Source: Verrucomicrobiota bacterium
GTDB lineage: Bacteria > Verrucomicrobiota > Verrucomicrobiia > Opitutales > Opitutaceae
Direction of reading: 5' to 3'
Assembly: GCA_023432225.1 (NCBI GenBank)
Contig: JAEYUW010000045.1
Coordinates: forward strand, 1 to 64,000
Length of the DNA: 64,000 nt
Made by a program: the position numbers and the translations under genes. A model generated the notes under the pieces. That model saw only the letters and a list, made by a program, of their open reading frames with translations. It did not search any database and had not been told where the DNA came from. Below are positions 38,463 through 46,997 of the stretch, piece after piece (the stretch's first letter is position 1; each line of letters starts with the position of its first letter).

Positions 38463-40583
38463 CTATTCGCCGCGAGGGAAAAAATCGCACGCTACGGCTT
38501 CGCAAAACGCGCGCCCAATAGCATCCGAGTGGCAGGGCGGTGTGGAGAGAACGACTTCCTCCGGCAAACCCGTTAGGAAGACGTAGCTGTCCCGCACGGT
38601 TTGGGCGTGGTCGCGCAGCACCAATCCTGCGAGTTCTCCACCGGCGCGAAGGCCGAAGCGAGCCGCGAGTTCGGTGCCGACGACGCCGCGGGGATCGTGA
38701 GCGCCGATGCCGAAGGGAAAAATGTCTGGCGCGAATTTTAACGCCACCCGCTCGAGGTGAAAGCGCAGGAGTTCCTTACTCAGCGGCGAGCCGTCTGGGG
38801 TGACGTAGTAGTGCTCGGTCGACTTCGCAGAACCGCGAAAATCGTGGAAGGGGCGCACAAATGCGCCGAGTGGTTCCGGCACGGCAAATTTCGGCTTGCC
38901 GCGGGCGTTACGCGAGCCGGGGTTTTTCGTGGGCTCGACCAGCGAAAAAATGAAACTGCTTTCGTCCCGGCACTTTTGGAGTTGGAGCTCGGCGGTCGCC
39001 ACGCCGTCGGAGATTCGCGGGGGACACAGCGAGGCGAGTGCGAGGTAAGAGAGAATCAGCGCGTCGTAATACCCGTCGCGACAATTTTTCTGCGCGGCGA
39101 ATACGCGCAACAGTAGACGATAGAGTCCAACCAGCGGAAAACGATGTCGACGCGCCAGCTCCCCCATTCGACGCAGGTGGCCGGGAGACGGCGGCGCATT
39201 GCGGGCGGTTTGTGCAAGCGCAAGCAACAATGCGCGCGAGGCGAGGCACTGCGCTCGCACACGCTCTGCGTGGTTCGCACAAGGCGCGCCGGGGCGGTCG
39301 ACCTCGCCGACGGTGGGCCAATTGGTGAGCAACCATTCTGCCGAGCGCGGATTGGCGGACGCGAGTTTGTCGGCGAGTTGCCACATCGTGCCTCCCTTCC
39401 GGCAAAGGTCGGCCAATTTAGAGAAATAGACAGTGTCACCGCGTTGAGGTGAATCGCCGGTTTCGCGGCGGGCGCGCAGCAACGTATCGCAGGCATGGAT
39501 GACGTCCGGGTTGATTGCGGTGAGCAGGGAGACGCGATCAACCGACCAGCCCAGTCCGCGCTGGCGAGCCGGCGTCGAACTGGCGGGCAGCTGTGCTGCC
39601 GCCAGAAAGTGTCCGACCATTTGCCGATAAGTGCGTTTCGAATTTTCCGCGAGTTCTCCCCTAGATCGCCGCCGTCCGGCGCGAGGGACCTCTTGGCGTT
39701 TTGCCTCGAGCGCGAACACCCGCTCCACCAGGGCATGCACGGGCTCTACAAAATCGAGGAACCGGATGTCGCGATTCTTGCTGCGGGTGCTCCGGTCTCC
39801 GACCGCCGCCCGAGCGCGAAGAAAGCTGTCATAGAGTTCGGGATGTCCCGTGGCTTGAGCGAGCGCGCGCACGACGGCATCATGTTCACTGGAGGGATCG
39901 AGATCGCTCGCGAGGCGGTCCAGGAGGGCGCGCACTGATTCGTCGCAGAACATAGATTCACCGATTGCGCGCCCGATGTCCGCGTAGTTAGGATGAGTGC
40001 GCACGGACGCCAAGGTATCACGGAAACAGACGACGGGGTCGTCGGGGTCTGTGGACAAGACCACGTCCGTGTCGTCGGGAATGCTCAACAGACCAGGCAG
40101 CTGCAGGACGGCCTCGGTCTGGCAGAGGTAGTTGCGTCTGAGACTGTCGCCGTAGGTGTTTTTCTCCCCGAATCGAATTTGCGCGTGCAGCATATGTAAC
40201 TCGTCTGCCGTGGCGCCCACTACACACCGGGCGAGTCGCGCAACCGTTTCGATCCGTCGGGCCGCCGATAGCCCCTCGAAAGATGCCGCGACGAGTCCCG
40301 AACAAGAGCGAACCATTTGGACCCTAAAACCGTGACAGGCTACTTGGTAACCCGTGTTCGGGCGGTTTCGCTCCGTGAGCTGACGGCGCACTTCTTCGGT
40401 TTTCTCGAGCATTTCCCCCAGCAACTCGAGCGTCATTGGTGCGTCCGGGGCAACGACGTCGAAGACCGCACGAGAGTATGGCTCATGAACCGCGTGCAGT
40501 TTGGGTCGCAGAAGATCGCGCAGTTCGGCCACGGTCTTCGGGTGAAGTTCGGAGGAGTCATGAACAGTAACGTAGTTTGCCAT
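38463..40583 (-). CDS. Large tyrosine recombinase-like protein, catalytic set intact, HTH diverged
   Basis: I prefer ATG 40583 (MANYVTVHDSSEL, 706 aa); an in-frame ATG at 40640 would add 19 residues but would place a palindrome inside the gene. With numbering from 40640, the catalytic motifs are Arg542 (PPRISDG), Lys572 (PTKNPGSRN), His648 and Arg651 (GAHDPRGVVGTEL) and Tyr686 (TVRDSYVFL). All align with those of the 749-aa protein at 5417-7666, as do RGLGW and IRAQCL-type motifs. The region equivalent to the HTH (about 203-262) keeps its length and flanks but lacks a recognisable recognition helix. It is presumed to be a DNA strand-transfer enzyme that depends on another factor for targeting. 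Confidence 0.72.
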   Translation of the reverse strand: MANYVTVHDSSELHPKTVAELRDLLRPKLHAVHEPYSRAVFDVVAPDAPMTLELLGEMLEKTEEVRRQLTERNRPNTGYQVACHGFRVQMVRSCSGLVAASFEGLSAARRIETVARLARCVVGATADELHMLHAQIRFGEKNTYGDSLRRNYLCQTEAVLQLPGLLSIPDDTDVVLSTDPDDPVVCFRDTLASVRTHPNYADIGRAIGESMFCDESVRALLDRLASDLDPSSEHDAVVRALAQATGHPELYDSFLRARAAVGDRSTRSKNRDIRFLDFVEPVHALVERVFALEAKRQEVPRAGRRRSRGELAENSKRTYRQMVGHFLAAAQLPASSTPARQRGLGWSVDRVSLLTAINPDVIHACDTLLRARRETGDSPQRGDTVYFSKLADLCRKGGTMWQLADKLASANPRSAEWLLTNWPTVGEVDRPGAPCANHAERVRAQCLASRALLLALAQTARNAPPSPGHLRRMGELARRHRFPLVGLYRLLLRVFAAQKNCRDGYYDALILSYLALASLCPPRISDGVATAELQLQKCRDESSFIFSLVEPTKNPGSRNARGKPKFAVPEPLGAFVRPFHDFRGSAKSTEHYYVTPDGSPLSKELLRFHLERVALKFAPDIFPFGIGAHDPRGVVGTELAARFGLRAGGELAGLVLRDHAQTVRDSYVFLTGLPEEVVLSTPPCHSDAIGRAFCEAVACDFFPRGE

Positions 40584-40620
40584 ACTAGGAGTATGGGCAA
40601 AAAAGGACGCGCACGTATCG

Positions 40621-40638
40621 GTGCGGAATATTTCGCAC
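40621..40638. promoter_or_regulatory. 18-bp near-perfect palindrome upstream of the 725-frame recombinase gene
   Basis: GTGCGGAATATTTCGCAC reads the same on both strands except for one symmetric pair. It is 38 bases upstream of the preferred start and between two same-strand recombinase genes. It is a natural candidate operator for an HTH protein such as the neighbouring 685-aa paralogue. Confidence 0.5.
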
Positions 40639-40679
40639 AACCTCCAAACCGATCCGAAAGCTTAGACGAGTTTATCGAG

Positions 40680-42737
40680 TCATGTCATTTTGCGGAACGA
40701 CTTTGCCCGACGGATCTCTTCTTGAGTCCGTCGGAGCCGACGCGGCGGCCGGGGCGACCCACGTGCATACTTCGCTTTCCCCGCTCCACGCGAGGCCGAC
40801 TGCAACACGGTCTTCAGGGTGTGAGTTTCGCCGCCGCGCACGACCTCGGGGAGTCGGGCATAGAGCGCGTGGTTGAGCCGCAACTCCTCGGGATTTTGGC
40901 GACAGACGAGCCCAGCGACTTTGCTGCCGCGATCGGCACCACAGCAGACCAACAGGTCGGTGACGACGATGGCCATCAGGTCAGAAAGAGCGAGGCCGCG
41001 GGGGAAAATGTCGCGCGCCCAATTTCGGACGTTCCGGTTGAGGTGATACTGGAGGGCCGCGGGTTTGAGCGGGGTGCCGTCAGGACGCAAATAGTAGGGT
41101 TTGCTGCCGTCGGCCAAGCTGCGGCGCAAAATGTGATAGGGCGAAACGTAGCGGACCAAACATTCAGGAATTGGCAAGCGGACCAGCGTCGTCCCGTTCC
41201 GCGCGGTCACCACCAGTTCGTAAGCGCGATTGGCAAGTTGCTCGACGGACCATCGTTCGTATTCGCGGTCCCCACTTACTAGCGGACGCAGCAAGGTGAC
41301 GGCGACCAGTGACGTCGACATAGCGCGGTAGCGGTGGTCGTCTGTCACGAGCGAGCTTCCGGCGATCCCCATCCGGCGCAGCAGTCGAAATACTCCGACC
41401 AGAACGCGACGGTGCTGCTGCATGAGCGACTCGAGCCGAATAAACGAGGTCGGCTTTCGATTTGGGCAAAGCGCCGCCAACTTACGGTAGTGGGCGGTTG
41501 CGACGTAGCATTGCGCGCGGATCCGCTCGGCCAAGGTGGTGCACTCCGCTCCCGGCGAATCAGCGTTGGCGGGCCAATGCGTCGCCAGCCACCCCAGGGC
41601 GGGTCCGGCGAACTGCGCGAGGACATCAGCATATCGCCAGAATGCGCCGTGCGGTCTGGTCAGATGGGCCAACCGCGCAGCGAACACGTAATCCGTCTGG
41701 TTCGGACGGCCACCGCCACGACGGGCCGACAACAAAGCCAGAGCGCCATCCGCGACGTCAGTGTTGAGAACGGCGAGCGGAGTGACCTGATCGCAGGACC
41801 AGCCCAATCCCCGCTTTCGCGCGGGAACATTGTTTCCCGACGGTAGTCCGGACGCGACTACGACAAAAATGATCGCTTGGTTACGAGACTTCACGGTTCT
41901 GATTCCGAACCCCTCTCCCTCCGAGAGAACGATGCGTTCCACCACCGGTCGTTGTAGTTCGAGGTGCTGCTGAAACGAGATGTCTCGACACTGCGCGCAA
42001 GGGGACGCCACTTCGATTAGCTTCCGAGCGTGTAAGTAGACAGCGAAAAGCCGTGGCACCTGGCATACTGCAGACATGTGCAAGACGAGTGCTTCTTGGG
42101 CGCGACCGGGAAAATAATGTCCGCGTTCCCACGCCGAAACCGCGACCTGTTTGAGTCCCCACACCCAAAATCGGTCGGCGAACGCCGCTTGGGTTTCACC
42201 CCGTTTCAGACGGGTCTCCCGCAAAAGTGAGCCAAATGCCGCCGCGGGATCGGAGCACTCGAGTTCGAGCACGTCGTCCGCGTTGCAGTCGTCCGGCCGG
42301 AGGCGGGTAATCGCGTCCGGTGCGCCTAGCACGAGTTCGAGTTTTTGCATTGCACTTCGGTTGCGCCGGGTCGCAGGACTGTCCCGATCATAGAAGGTTA
42401 GCTCAGCAATTCGGGAGAGACAGGACAGTCGTTTGGCCGGCCGACCGCTGCGTCTCTCCGTTGTCAAGACCCATCCCGTAGATCGGAGAACTTCCACACA
42501 TGCACGATGGTAGTCAGCAGCAAACCGAGGAAGGAGTCGGCGTGCTCCCCGCTCCAGCGTCGTCGTAATCCTGGCCAGAGTGAGTATCTCGTCCGGACTA
42601 CTTCGGCACAATTCGGTTAGCACCTCGCGTGCGATTGCCGGCTGTATCGAGTCCAATTGAGCGACGAGTTTGCGAAAGGTTCGGGGAGGTTCGCCAATTG
42701 AGGTGGGTGATTTGTTTGTCGGTGGATGCAGTGACAT
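40680..42737 (-). CDS. HTH protein of the recombinase family, catalytic His and Arg lost
   Basis: A 685-residue paralogue. Residues about 166-226 hold a clear Cro/C1-type HTH (LLRETRLKRGETQAAFADRF, VAVSAWERG), and KRGLGWS and ERIRAQCYVA match the other two proteins. In the catalytic region DIFPRGLALSDLMAI aligns with DIFPQGLGSHDMRYL, so the HxxR His and Arg are Ser585 and Met588. The lysine position reads TARNG, and the box I PPRISDG motif is altered (LLRPLVSGD). Tyr626 (NHALYARL) is kept. The C-terminal tail RRLRRTQEEIRRAK resembles the end of the 749-aa protein. It is probably a DNA-binding but cleavage-deficient partner, encoded just upstream of the intact paralogue. Confidence 0.72.
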   Translation of the reverse strand: MSLHPPTNKSPTSIGEPPRTFRKLVAQLDSIQPAIAREVLTELCRSSPDEILTLARITTTLERGARRLLPRFAADYHRACVEVLRSTGWVLTTERRSGRPAKRLSCLSRIAELTFYDRDSPATRRNRSAMQKLELVLGAPDAITRLRPDDCNADDVLELECSDPAAAFGSLLRETRLKRGETQAAFADRFWVWGLKQVAVSAWERGHYFPGRAQEALVLHMSAVCQVPRLFAVYLHARKLIEVASPCAQCRDISFQQHLELQRPVVERIVLSEGEGFGIRTVKSRNQAIIFVVVASGLPSGNNVPARKRGLGWSCDQVTPLAVLNTDVADGALALLSARRGGGRPNQTDYVFAARLAHLTRPHGAFWRYADVLAQFAGPALGWLATHWPANADSPGAECTTLAERIRAQCYVATAHYRKLAALCPNRKPTSFIRLESLMQQHRRVLVGVFRLLRRMGIAGSSLVTDDHRYRAMSTSLVAVTLLRPLVSGDREYERWSVEQLANRAYELVVTARNGTTLVRLPIPECLVRYVSPYHILRRSLADGSKPYYLRPDGTPLKPAALQYHLNRNVRNWARDIFPRGLALSDLMAIVVTDLLVCCGADRGSKVAGLVCRQNPEELRLNHALYARLPEVVRGGETHTLKTVLQSASRGAGKAKYARGSPRPPRRLRRTQEEIRRAKSFRKMT

Positions 42738-42906
42738 CCCCGATTATGGGCCGGTTTGCCGGTTCGCCTAAGGTTCGTTGAGTCGATTCATTTCGTTGGA
42801 AATACGTTCACTCACCGTCTCGACCTGAGCACTCGTCCCCAACCGAGTTTCGTGAATCTGATCACGAGGGGAGACGATGATCGCGGCAGATCACTCAATT
42901 CTGCGA

Positions 42907-43311
42907 TCAATCTCGAATTGAATGTCCTGCGCGGCCTGAGGCGAGGCCTTCCAAGTCGCGCCGCGCGACACTGCGGATGGCTTGGCGAACTTCCTCCAAG
43001 GCACTCGTGCGTTGCCGGGGAAGGGAGCGACTGCGGGAAGTCTGGGCGACGACGATCATTTCCATGAGGGCCTGCTCGCCTGCGGCGTAGAAGGCCCGCA
43101 GCGGGTTGCGGCTGCAAAAATGGTCCACCCATCGGCGAATGGGGCGCTTGGCCGGCGGACGGCGCAGCCGGGCGAAAACTTCATCGAGGACCCCATCCAC
43201 GCCGAACATCAGCGTGTCGGGGCGGGCGAGAGCGGAGACCACCGGCAGCATGCGCAAATAGGTCTCCCATCGGGCGACGATCTGGGATCGCTGAGCGGCG
43301 AGGTCTTGCAC
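42907..43311 (-). CDS. 134-aa helical protein upstream of the recombinase genes
   Basis: GTG 43311 starts MQDLAAQRSQIVARWETYLR, a helical region in which the pattern I-V-x-R-W and LPVVSALARPDTLMFGVDGV resembles the N-terminal RsbRD/sensor-kinase-like helical domain. A middle segment (RPIRRWVDHFCSRNPLRAFYAAGEQAL) has conserved-looking aromatic and basic residues. The last 30 residues are Arg/Ser-rich. It is 169 bases upstream of the 685-aa gene on the same strand and could be co-transcribed with it. The family resemblance is weak; function unknown. Confidence 0.5.
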   Translation of the reverse strand: MQDLAAQRSQIVARWETYLRMLPVVSALARPDTLMFGVDGVLDEVFARLRRPPAKRPIRRWVDHFCSRNPLRAFYAAGEQALMEMIVVAQTSRSRSLPRQRTSALEEVRQAIRSVARRDLEGLASGRAGHSIRD

Positions 43312-43514
43312 CAGTTCGGCTTACGCCACCTGGCCAAGCATGTAGAGAAAAGCCCTTCTCAACCACTACGCGCGCGATGCTACGGCTGCGCGCGTGGGGG
43401 CGGGTGTCATTTCCCGTCTCACGCGTGTTAGGTATTCCGAATACCCGATACGGACGAGAACGGGAACTTGGCGTGCGTCGTCGGGGAGATGGCATGGGCG
43501 AAGCCGCGCCCCAA

Positions 43515-44183
43515 ATGAGTTATTCATTCATCGTGCTTTCGCAGCAGTCGCTTCTACGCGGTCTTTTGCGGAGAAGTCTCTGCGCCACCCATTCTGCCGA
43601 GTGGGTGGCGGACTATGCCACGGTGGACGATTTTCTGACCGCGAGTTCTTGCAGCGAAGTTCTGGTGGTTGATTGCGACACCTGCCGGGTCGCCGAGTCG
43701 CATGCTAACGCGATTATCCGATCACGCCGGGTGCGGCGTGTCGTATTCCTGACCGACATCCCTGGAACGTATCACGTCCACTGCCTTTTCTTTTTCGGGT
43801 TTCATGGTGTCCTTCACAAACGCGACTCGGTGGAGGAGTTCGATGCAGGTATGGCGGCAGTGCTGGCCGGGAGCATTTTCATCAGTGCCCGCGTGCGGGC
43901 GAGCGAGCGAGGCGCATTTGCCCGTGTTCTTTCCGAACGAGAGATCACTGCACTCAGGGCAATGGCACTGCATCCGACACTTCGAAGCGCTGCCGAGGAG
44001 CTGGGTGTGTCATTGGCGACCTTGCGCACCCACCGGCGAAATGTATTCGCAAAGCTCGGTTTGCGTTCGCAGACGCATCTGGTCGCGTTTTCTGTGAGAG
44101 CAGGAGTCGTTTCGACCGACGAAATGTTAACATTGGCGTCGCCGCGCGAAGAAAGCGAGCGATCAAACCCTGCTCGCGTGTGA
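43515..44183 (+). CDS. LuxR-type regulator, paralogue of the one at 37358-38014
   Basis: ATG 43515 gives MSYSFIVLSQQSLLRGLLRR, matching MSFRFVMVSRATLLRQLLRD of the paralogue, so I prefer it to ATG 43494. Residues 1-125 are receiver-like (VLVVDCDTC around the usual Asp, VVFLTD, GFHGVLHKRDSVEEFDAG) but lack the N-terminal acidic pair. Residues 137-200 are a LuxR-type HTH (VLSEREITALRAMAL, SAAEELGVSLATLRTHRRNV). It is transcribed away from the recombinase genes. Together with its paralogue it brackets the two recombinase genes and the 45-aa gene. Confidence 0.78.
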   Translation: MSYSFIVLSQQSLLRGLLRRSLCATHSAEWVADYATVDDFLTASSCSEVLVVDCDTCRVAESHANAIIRSRRVRRVVFLTDIPGTYHVHCLFFFGFHGVLHKRDSVEEFDAGMAAVLAGSIFISARVRASERGAFARVLSEREITALRAMALHPTLRSAAEELGVSLATLRTHRRNVFAKLGLRSQTHLVAFSVRAGVVSTDEMLTLASPREESERSNPARV

Positions 44184-44511
44184 ATTCACCCGCGACGCAA
44201 ACGCCGCGATGGGAAACGAGGAGGACGCATGTGATTGAACATCGCATTGCTCGTGTCGAATGAACTGTTTCGACGGGCTGCTGTGGTAGGCCAACTACCT
44301 CGTTTGCGGTAAAATTTCGATTTCAGCGTGGAATGTTTGCCGACGAGAACCGCGGCATGGCCGCTCGCATCGAATTCTTCCGATTTTTCTACAACTCGCG
44401 CGCTGCTTCCCCGTCGGTTGTAAAACGGGCAATCGTGCCGCCTAAAATTTCGCGCGGCTTAATTGGCAAAGCGGTAACGTGCGTTGCCTAGTGTGTTGCT
44501 GCGCGAAAGTG

Positions 44512-44550
44512 CCTGAGCCGACGGAGCCTTCGGGCTCTGTCGGTTTCAGG
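44512..44550. terminator. Strong hairpin with UUCG loop
   Basis: CCTGA and CCGACGGAGCC on the left pair with GGCTCTGTCGG and TCAGG on the right around a TTCG tetraloop (inner stem 11 positions, one G-U). Such a structure between two gene ends would stop or protect transcripts. Confidence 0.55.
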
Positions 44551-44578
44551 CGGGGGACGTGGTGAGCGCGTTCAACGG

Positions 44579-44773
44579 GATTGGACAACGCTTCGCCTGA
44601 ACAACCGGTGCACGGGAATTTTTGCGCCGACCGATCTTGAGGGGACGTTGGCGCTGGCGGCACGGCATGGGCTCGCGGGCGTGGAGTTGCGCGCGCTCGG
44701 GGGGACGATCGATCTGCCCGCGTATTTCGCCGCAACATCCGCGTGCGCATCACCGACTCCAAGGGCCTCCTGA
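44579..44773 (+). pseudogene. Sugar phosphate isomerase/epimerase N-terminal remnant
   Basis: The frame contains CTGIFAPTDLEGTLALAARHG followed by LAGVELRALGGTIDLPAYFA. This is the first beta-alpha unit of TIM-barrel sugar phosphate isomerases (xylose isomerase-like). It then degenerates and stops at 44771-44773. A full gene would have about 270 codons. It is a relic beside the hipBA pair. Confidence 0.5.
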
Positions 44774-44836
44774 CTTGGCTCCAGCCGGTGTTCCTCGCCC
44801 CCTTGTTTCCGTTGACGCCGCATGGCGCGGCCAAGG

Positions 44837-46072
44837 CTACGCACCCATTCGCAGGGACGCGATTCCCTCTTGCCACACCTTCTGCAGGTTTTCCCGTAAT
44901 TCCTGCTCCGCGCCCTGCAAGCCGGCGGCTGGCGCGAGACGGGGCAGGGTGGCGGAGACCGCCCCAAGGACACGCTCGATTTCTTCCTGTGCTTCGCGCG
45001 GAGCCAGCAGGCAACGCTGCACCCCGAACCGCTCAAGCCGCTTGCGATTGGGCCACCGCTTCGTGCCATCGAGCGTCAGTGCAAGCGTGTCTTTTGGCAA
45101 GTACACGGTGGTGGTGACCACGTCGAACGTGGGCGCCAGCCAGATGCCCCCTTCCGTCGAGTCGTAGAGCAGGCCGAAGTTCTTGCGATGGGCGTCACCA
45201 TTGCGCAGGACAACGGAGAGCACCAGCGAGCGGAAGAACAGCCGGAGTTCCTCCCTGACGCCCTGCCGGCCTTGGATGAACTGCGCGAATGTGGCTGCGA
45301 GCTGCTCATAAGAACCTTCGTACTTTTCGGCGGCGATGCGTCCGCCCAGGGCGCAGCCGTCCTCGAAGGCGAGGTAAGTCCCGTCGGGCTTGAGATCGAA
45401 TCGCTCCACGATGAGCAGGCGTCCGTCGTCGGAGAGTTCCGCCGGGGGCGTCGGCAATTCCGCCGCCCGTGCCGCCTGCAGGCAGAGCCACTCGTTGGTG
45501 GCCAGTCCGGGGTACCGCGCGGCTTCGAAGGTTTTGACCAGGTGCGTGGTGCCGTGCGCCGTCAAGCGTTCGCCACGTTCGACGGGGCTGAGCTTGTCCG
45601 TCAACAGTTCGCCGTTGTCGCGGATCAGCAGCTTGGGTTGGACGCCGGCGACGCCGGAGTAGCGGGCGTAGTGCTGCAGCAAATCCTGAAAAAGATCGGC
45701 GGTCCCTCGCTGGTGCAGCAGGTCACGCAGATTCTGGGGCGGCACCTGGTCGAGTTCCTCCGCCGAAGCGCCATAGCGCAGGCGACCAATGGCGGAGCGT
45801 CCCACAATTTCCAGCAGCGCGAGATCATCGAACACCGGAAGAGTCTTCGCGAACATCCGGGCCAGCGCCTCCCGCAGGGGCCCTTCTGGCAGGCTCATGT
45901 CGAAGACCGGATGCAGGACACGCGGCCGTTCCGCCAGATACGACGTCTCGCTCACCGGCATCAGCAGCGAAACCGCCGCCCCGGGACTGACGTCCGGCTC
46001 ATAGGCGAAGCGGTTGATCTCCTCGCGCGTCAGGCGGCCGACCGGAGTGCGATTCACGAAAACGTTAGTCAA
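44837..46072 (-). CDS. hipA: HipA-type serine/threonine kinase toxin
   Basis: The 411-residue protein has the HipA N-terminal domain and kinase core. GVAGVQPKLLI (141-150) precedes the ATP loop, THLVKTFE (177-183) supplies the lysine, EWLCLQAARAAEL follows, and RNGDAHRKNFGLL (290-302) is the catalytic loop with Asp293 and Asn298. Asp317 (APTFDVV) is the metal-binding residue. HipA phosphorylates glutamyl-tRNA synthetase or related targets and causes growth arrest. Its start overlaps the stop of the hipB gene (ATGA at 46069-46072). The pair sits at the edge of the recombinase island. Confidence 0.9.
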   Translation of the reverse strand: MTNVFVNRTPVGRLTREEINRFAYEPDVSPGAAVSLLMPVSETSYLAERPRVLHPVFDMSLPEGPLREALARMFAKTLPVFDDLALLEIVGRSAIGRLRYGASAEELDQVPPQNLRDLLHQRGTADLFQDLLQHYARYSGVAGVQPKLLIRDNGELLTDKLSPVERGERLTAHGTTHLVKTFEAARYPGLATNEWLCLQAARAAELPTPPAELSDDGRLLIVERFDLKPDGTYLAFEDGCALGGRIAAEKYEGSYEQLAATFAQFIQGRQGVREELRLFFRSLVLSVVLRNGDAHRKNFGLLYDSTEGGIWLAPTFDVVTTTVYLPKDTLALTLDGTKRWPNRKRLERFGVQRCLLAPREAQEEIERVLGAVSATLPRLAPAAGLQGAEQELRENLQKVWQEGIASLRMGA

Positions 46073-46380
46073 GTGGAGAGCGATTCCGGTTCACCGTTGT
46101 CTCGCGCCCCGGCGAATCCCGCGACTCGCTCCTCGCGATTGCGCGCATACACCTCGTGCAGGGTGGGGCGCGCACGGACGAGCGGCTCGACGCTCACGGT
46201 CAGGCCGAGTCGGTCGCACAACGCCGCTAATTTGCGGACGCCAATTTCTCCGATCACGCCAGTTTCGATCTGCGAAATCGTCGCTCGGCTCATGCCCAAT
46301 TCCTGGGCCAGTGCCGCTTGCGAGAGGCCGGCATTACGCCGCGCCGTTCGAATCTTCAGGCCTGTTTCGGTAAAGTTCAT
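46069..46380 (-). CDS. hipB: HipB-type antitoxin (XRE family)
   Basis: ATG 46380 starts MNFTETGLKIRTARRNAGLS; the longer frame from 46449 crosses an AT-rich promoter region. Residues 6-65 are an XRE-type HTH (SQAALAQELGMSRATISQIETG). A C-terminal tail of about 35 residues probably contacts HipA. At 103 residues it has the usual antitoxin size. It is coupled to hipA by a four-base overlap and probably represses its own promoter, where a dyad is present. Confidence 0.88.
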   Translation of the reverse strand: MNFTETGLKIRTARRNAGLSQAALAQELGMSRATISQIETGVIGEIGVRKLAALCDRLGLTVSVEPLVRARPTLHEVYARNREERVAGFAGARDNGEPESLST

Positions 46381-46440
46381 TGAATCATATGTGATACAAA
46401 TGAACTGAAAATAGAAGTTTTTCAATGAATTGTTTCGCAT
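46381..46440 (-). promoter_or_regulatory. AT-rich promoter/operator region of hipBA
   Basis: Just upstream of hipB the sequence is far AT-richer than its surroundings. It contains the imperfect dyad ATCATATGTGAT (46383-46394) and TTGAA hexamers on the minus strand. HipB proteins bind dyads at this position. Confidence 0.45.
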
Positions 46441-46997
46441 AAGATTCAATTTTCTTCCTTGGGCGCTGCTGTGAAGGAATGCCCCAGTCCGGAGTCACCT
46501 AGCTAGATGACGGATGGCAACTCGCGTTCGCTGGACGCGCATGAGCTTTTTATAGTCGGTCGCGACCGAAACGCCTTTCGCCAACTTCGTAGCCGCTACG
46601 AAGAAATTCCCCATCGCCGCTAAAGTTGTCGACTCGGCTTCAGGCGCTGGGGTGCGGCATTCGTGGGGGCCAACCGTGCGGGCGGCAGCTTTGTTGCTCA
46701 CAATAAGTGGATGCTAATTGGCCGCGGCAAAACGCAGGCGGGTTACGATTTTTCGGGTGCAGAAAGTTTCGGGATGGTGGCGGCTGCTGTGATGGTAGTG
46801 CTCATCGAAATCGCTAGTCGACTTCATTGCGTGGAGAAGCGAGGGAGCGTGGTAGGGACGACGGAGCCGTAGTGTGCGTGAGATGTCGATGCTCCTGCAT
46901 TTTGGCACTTCTGCCGTTTTGGGCGTCGCCGATCAAGGTATGCGCCACGGGATGTTTGGGGTTGCGAAACGACTTGCGTAACGGTTTATTATAAAAA
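46441..46997. other. Region with only weak ORFs between hipBA and the nucleotidyltransferase pair
   Basis: A GTG-started 68-residue frame on the minus strand (46495-46701; MGNFFVAATKLAKGV in the middle) and an overlapping plus-strand frame are both possible but unsupported by a ribosome-binding site. The last bases (GGTTTATTATAAAAA before ATG 46998) are AT-rich and look like a promoter -10 region very close to the start codon. Confidence 0.35.

Larger units (their letters stand above)
44184..44836. other. Intergenic region with one hairpin and one gene remnant
   Basis: About 650 bases between a LuxR gene and hipA. The first 320 bases show nothing recognisable. A 39-base hairpin and a short sugar-isomerase-like remnant are listed separately. 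Confidence 0.5.

Noticed and set aside
44442..45014. Frames over the hipA 3' end and the preceding intergenic region
   Set aside because: They cross a strong hairpin and the well-supported hipA gene in another frame.
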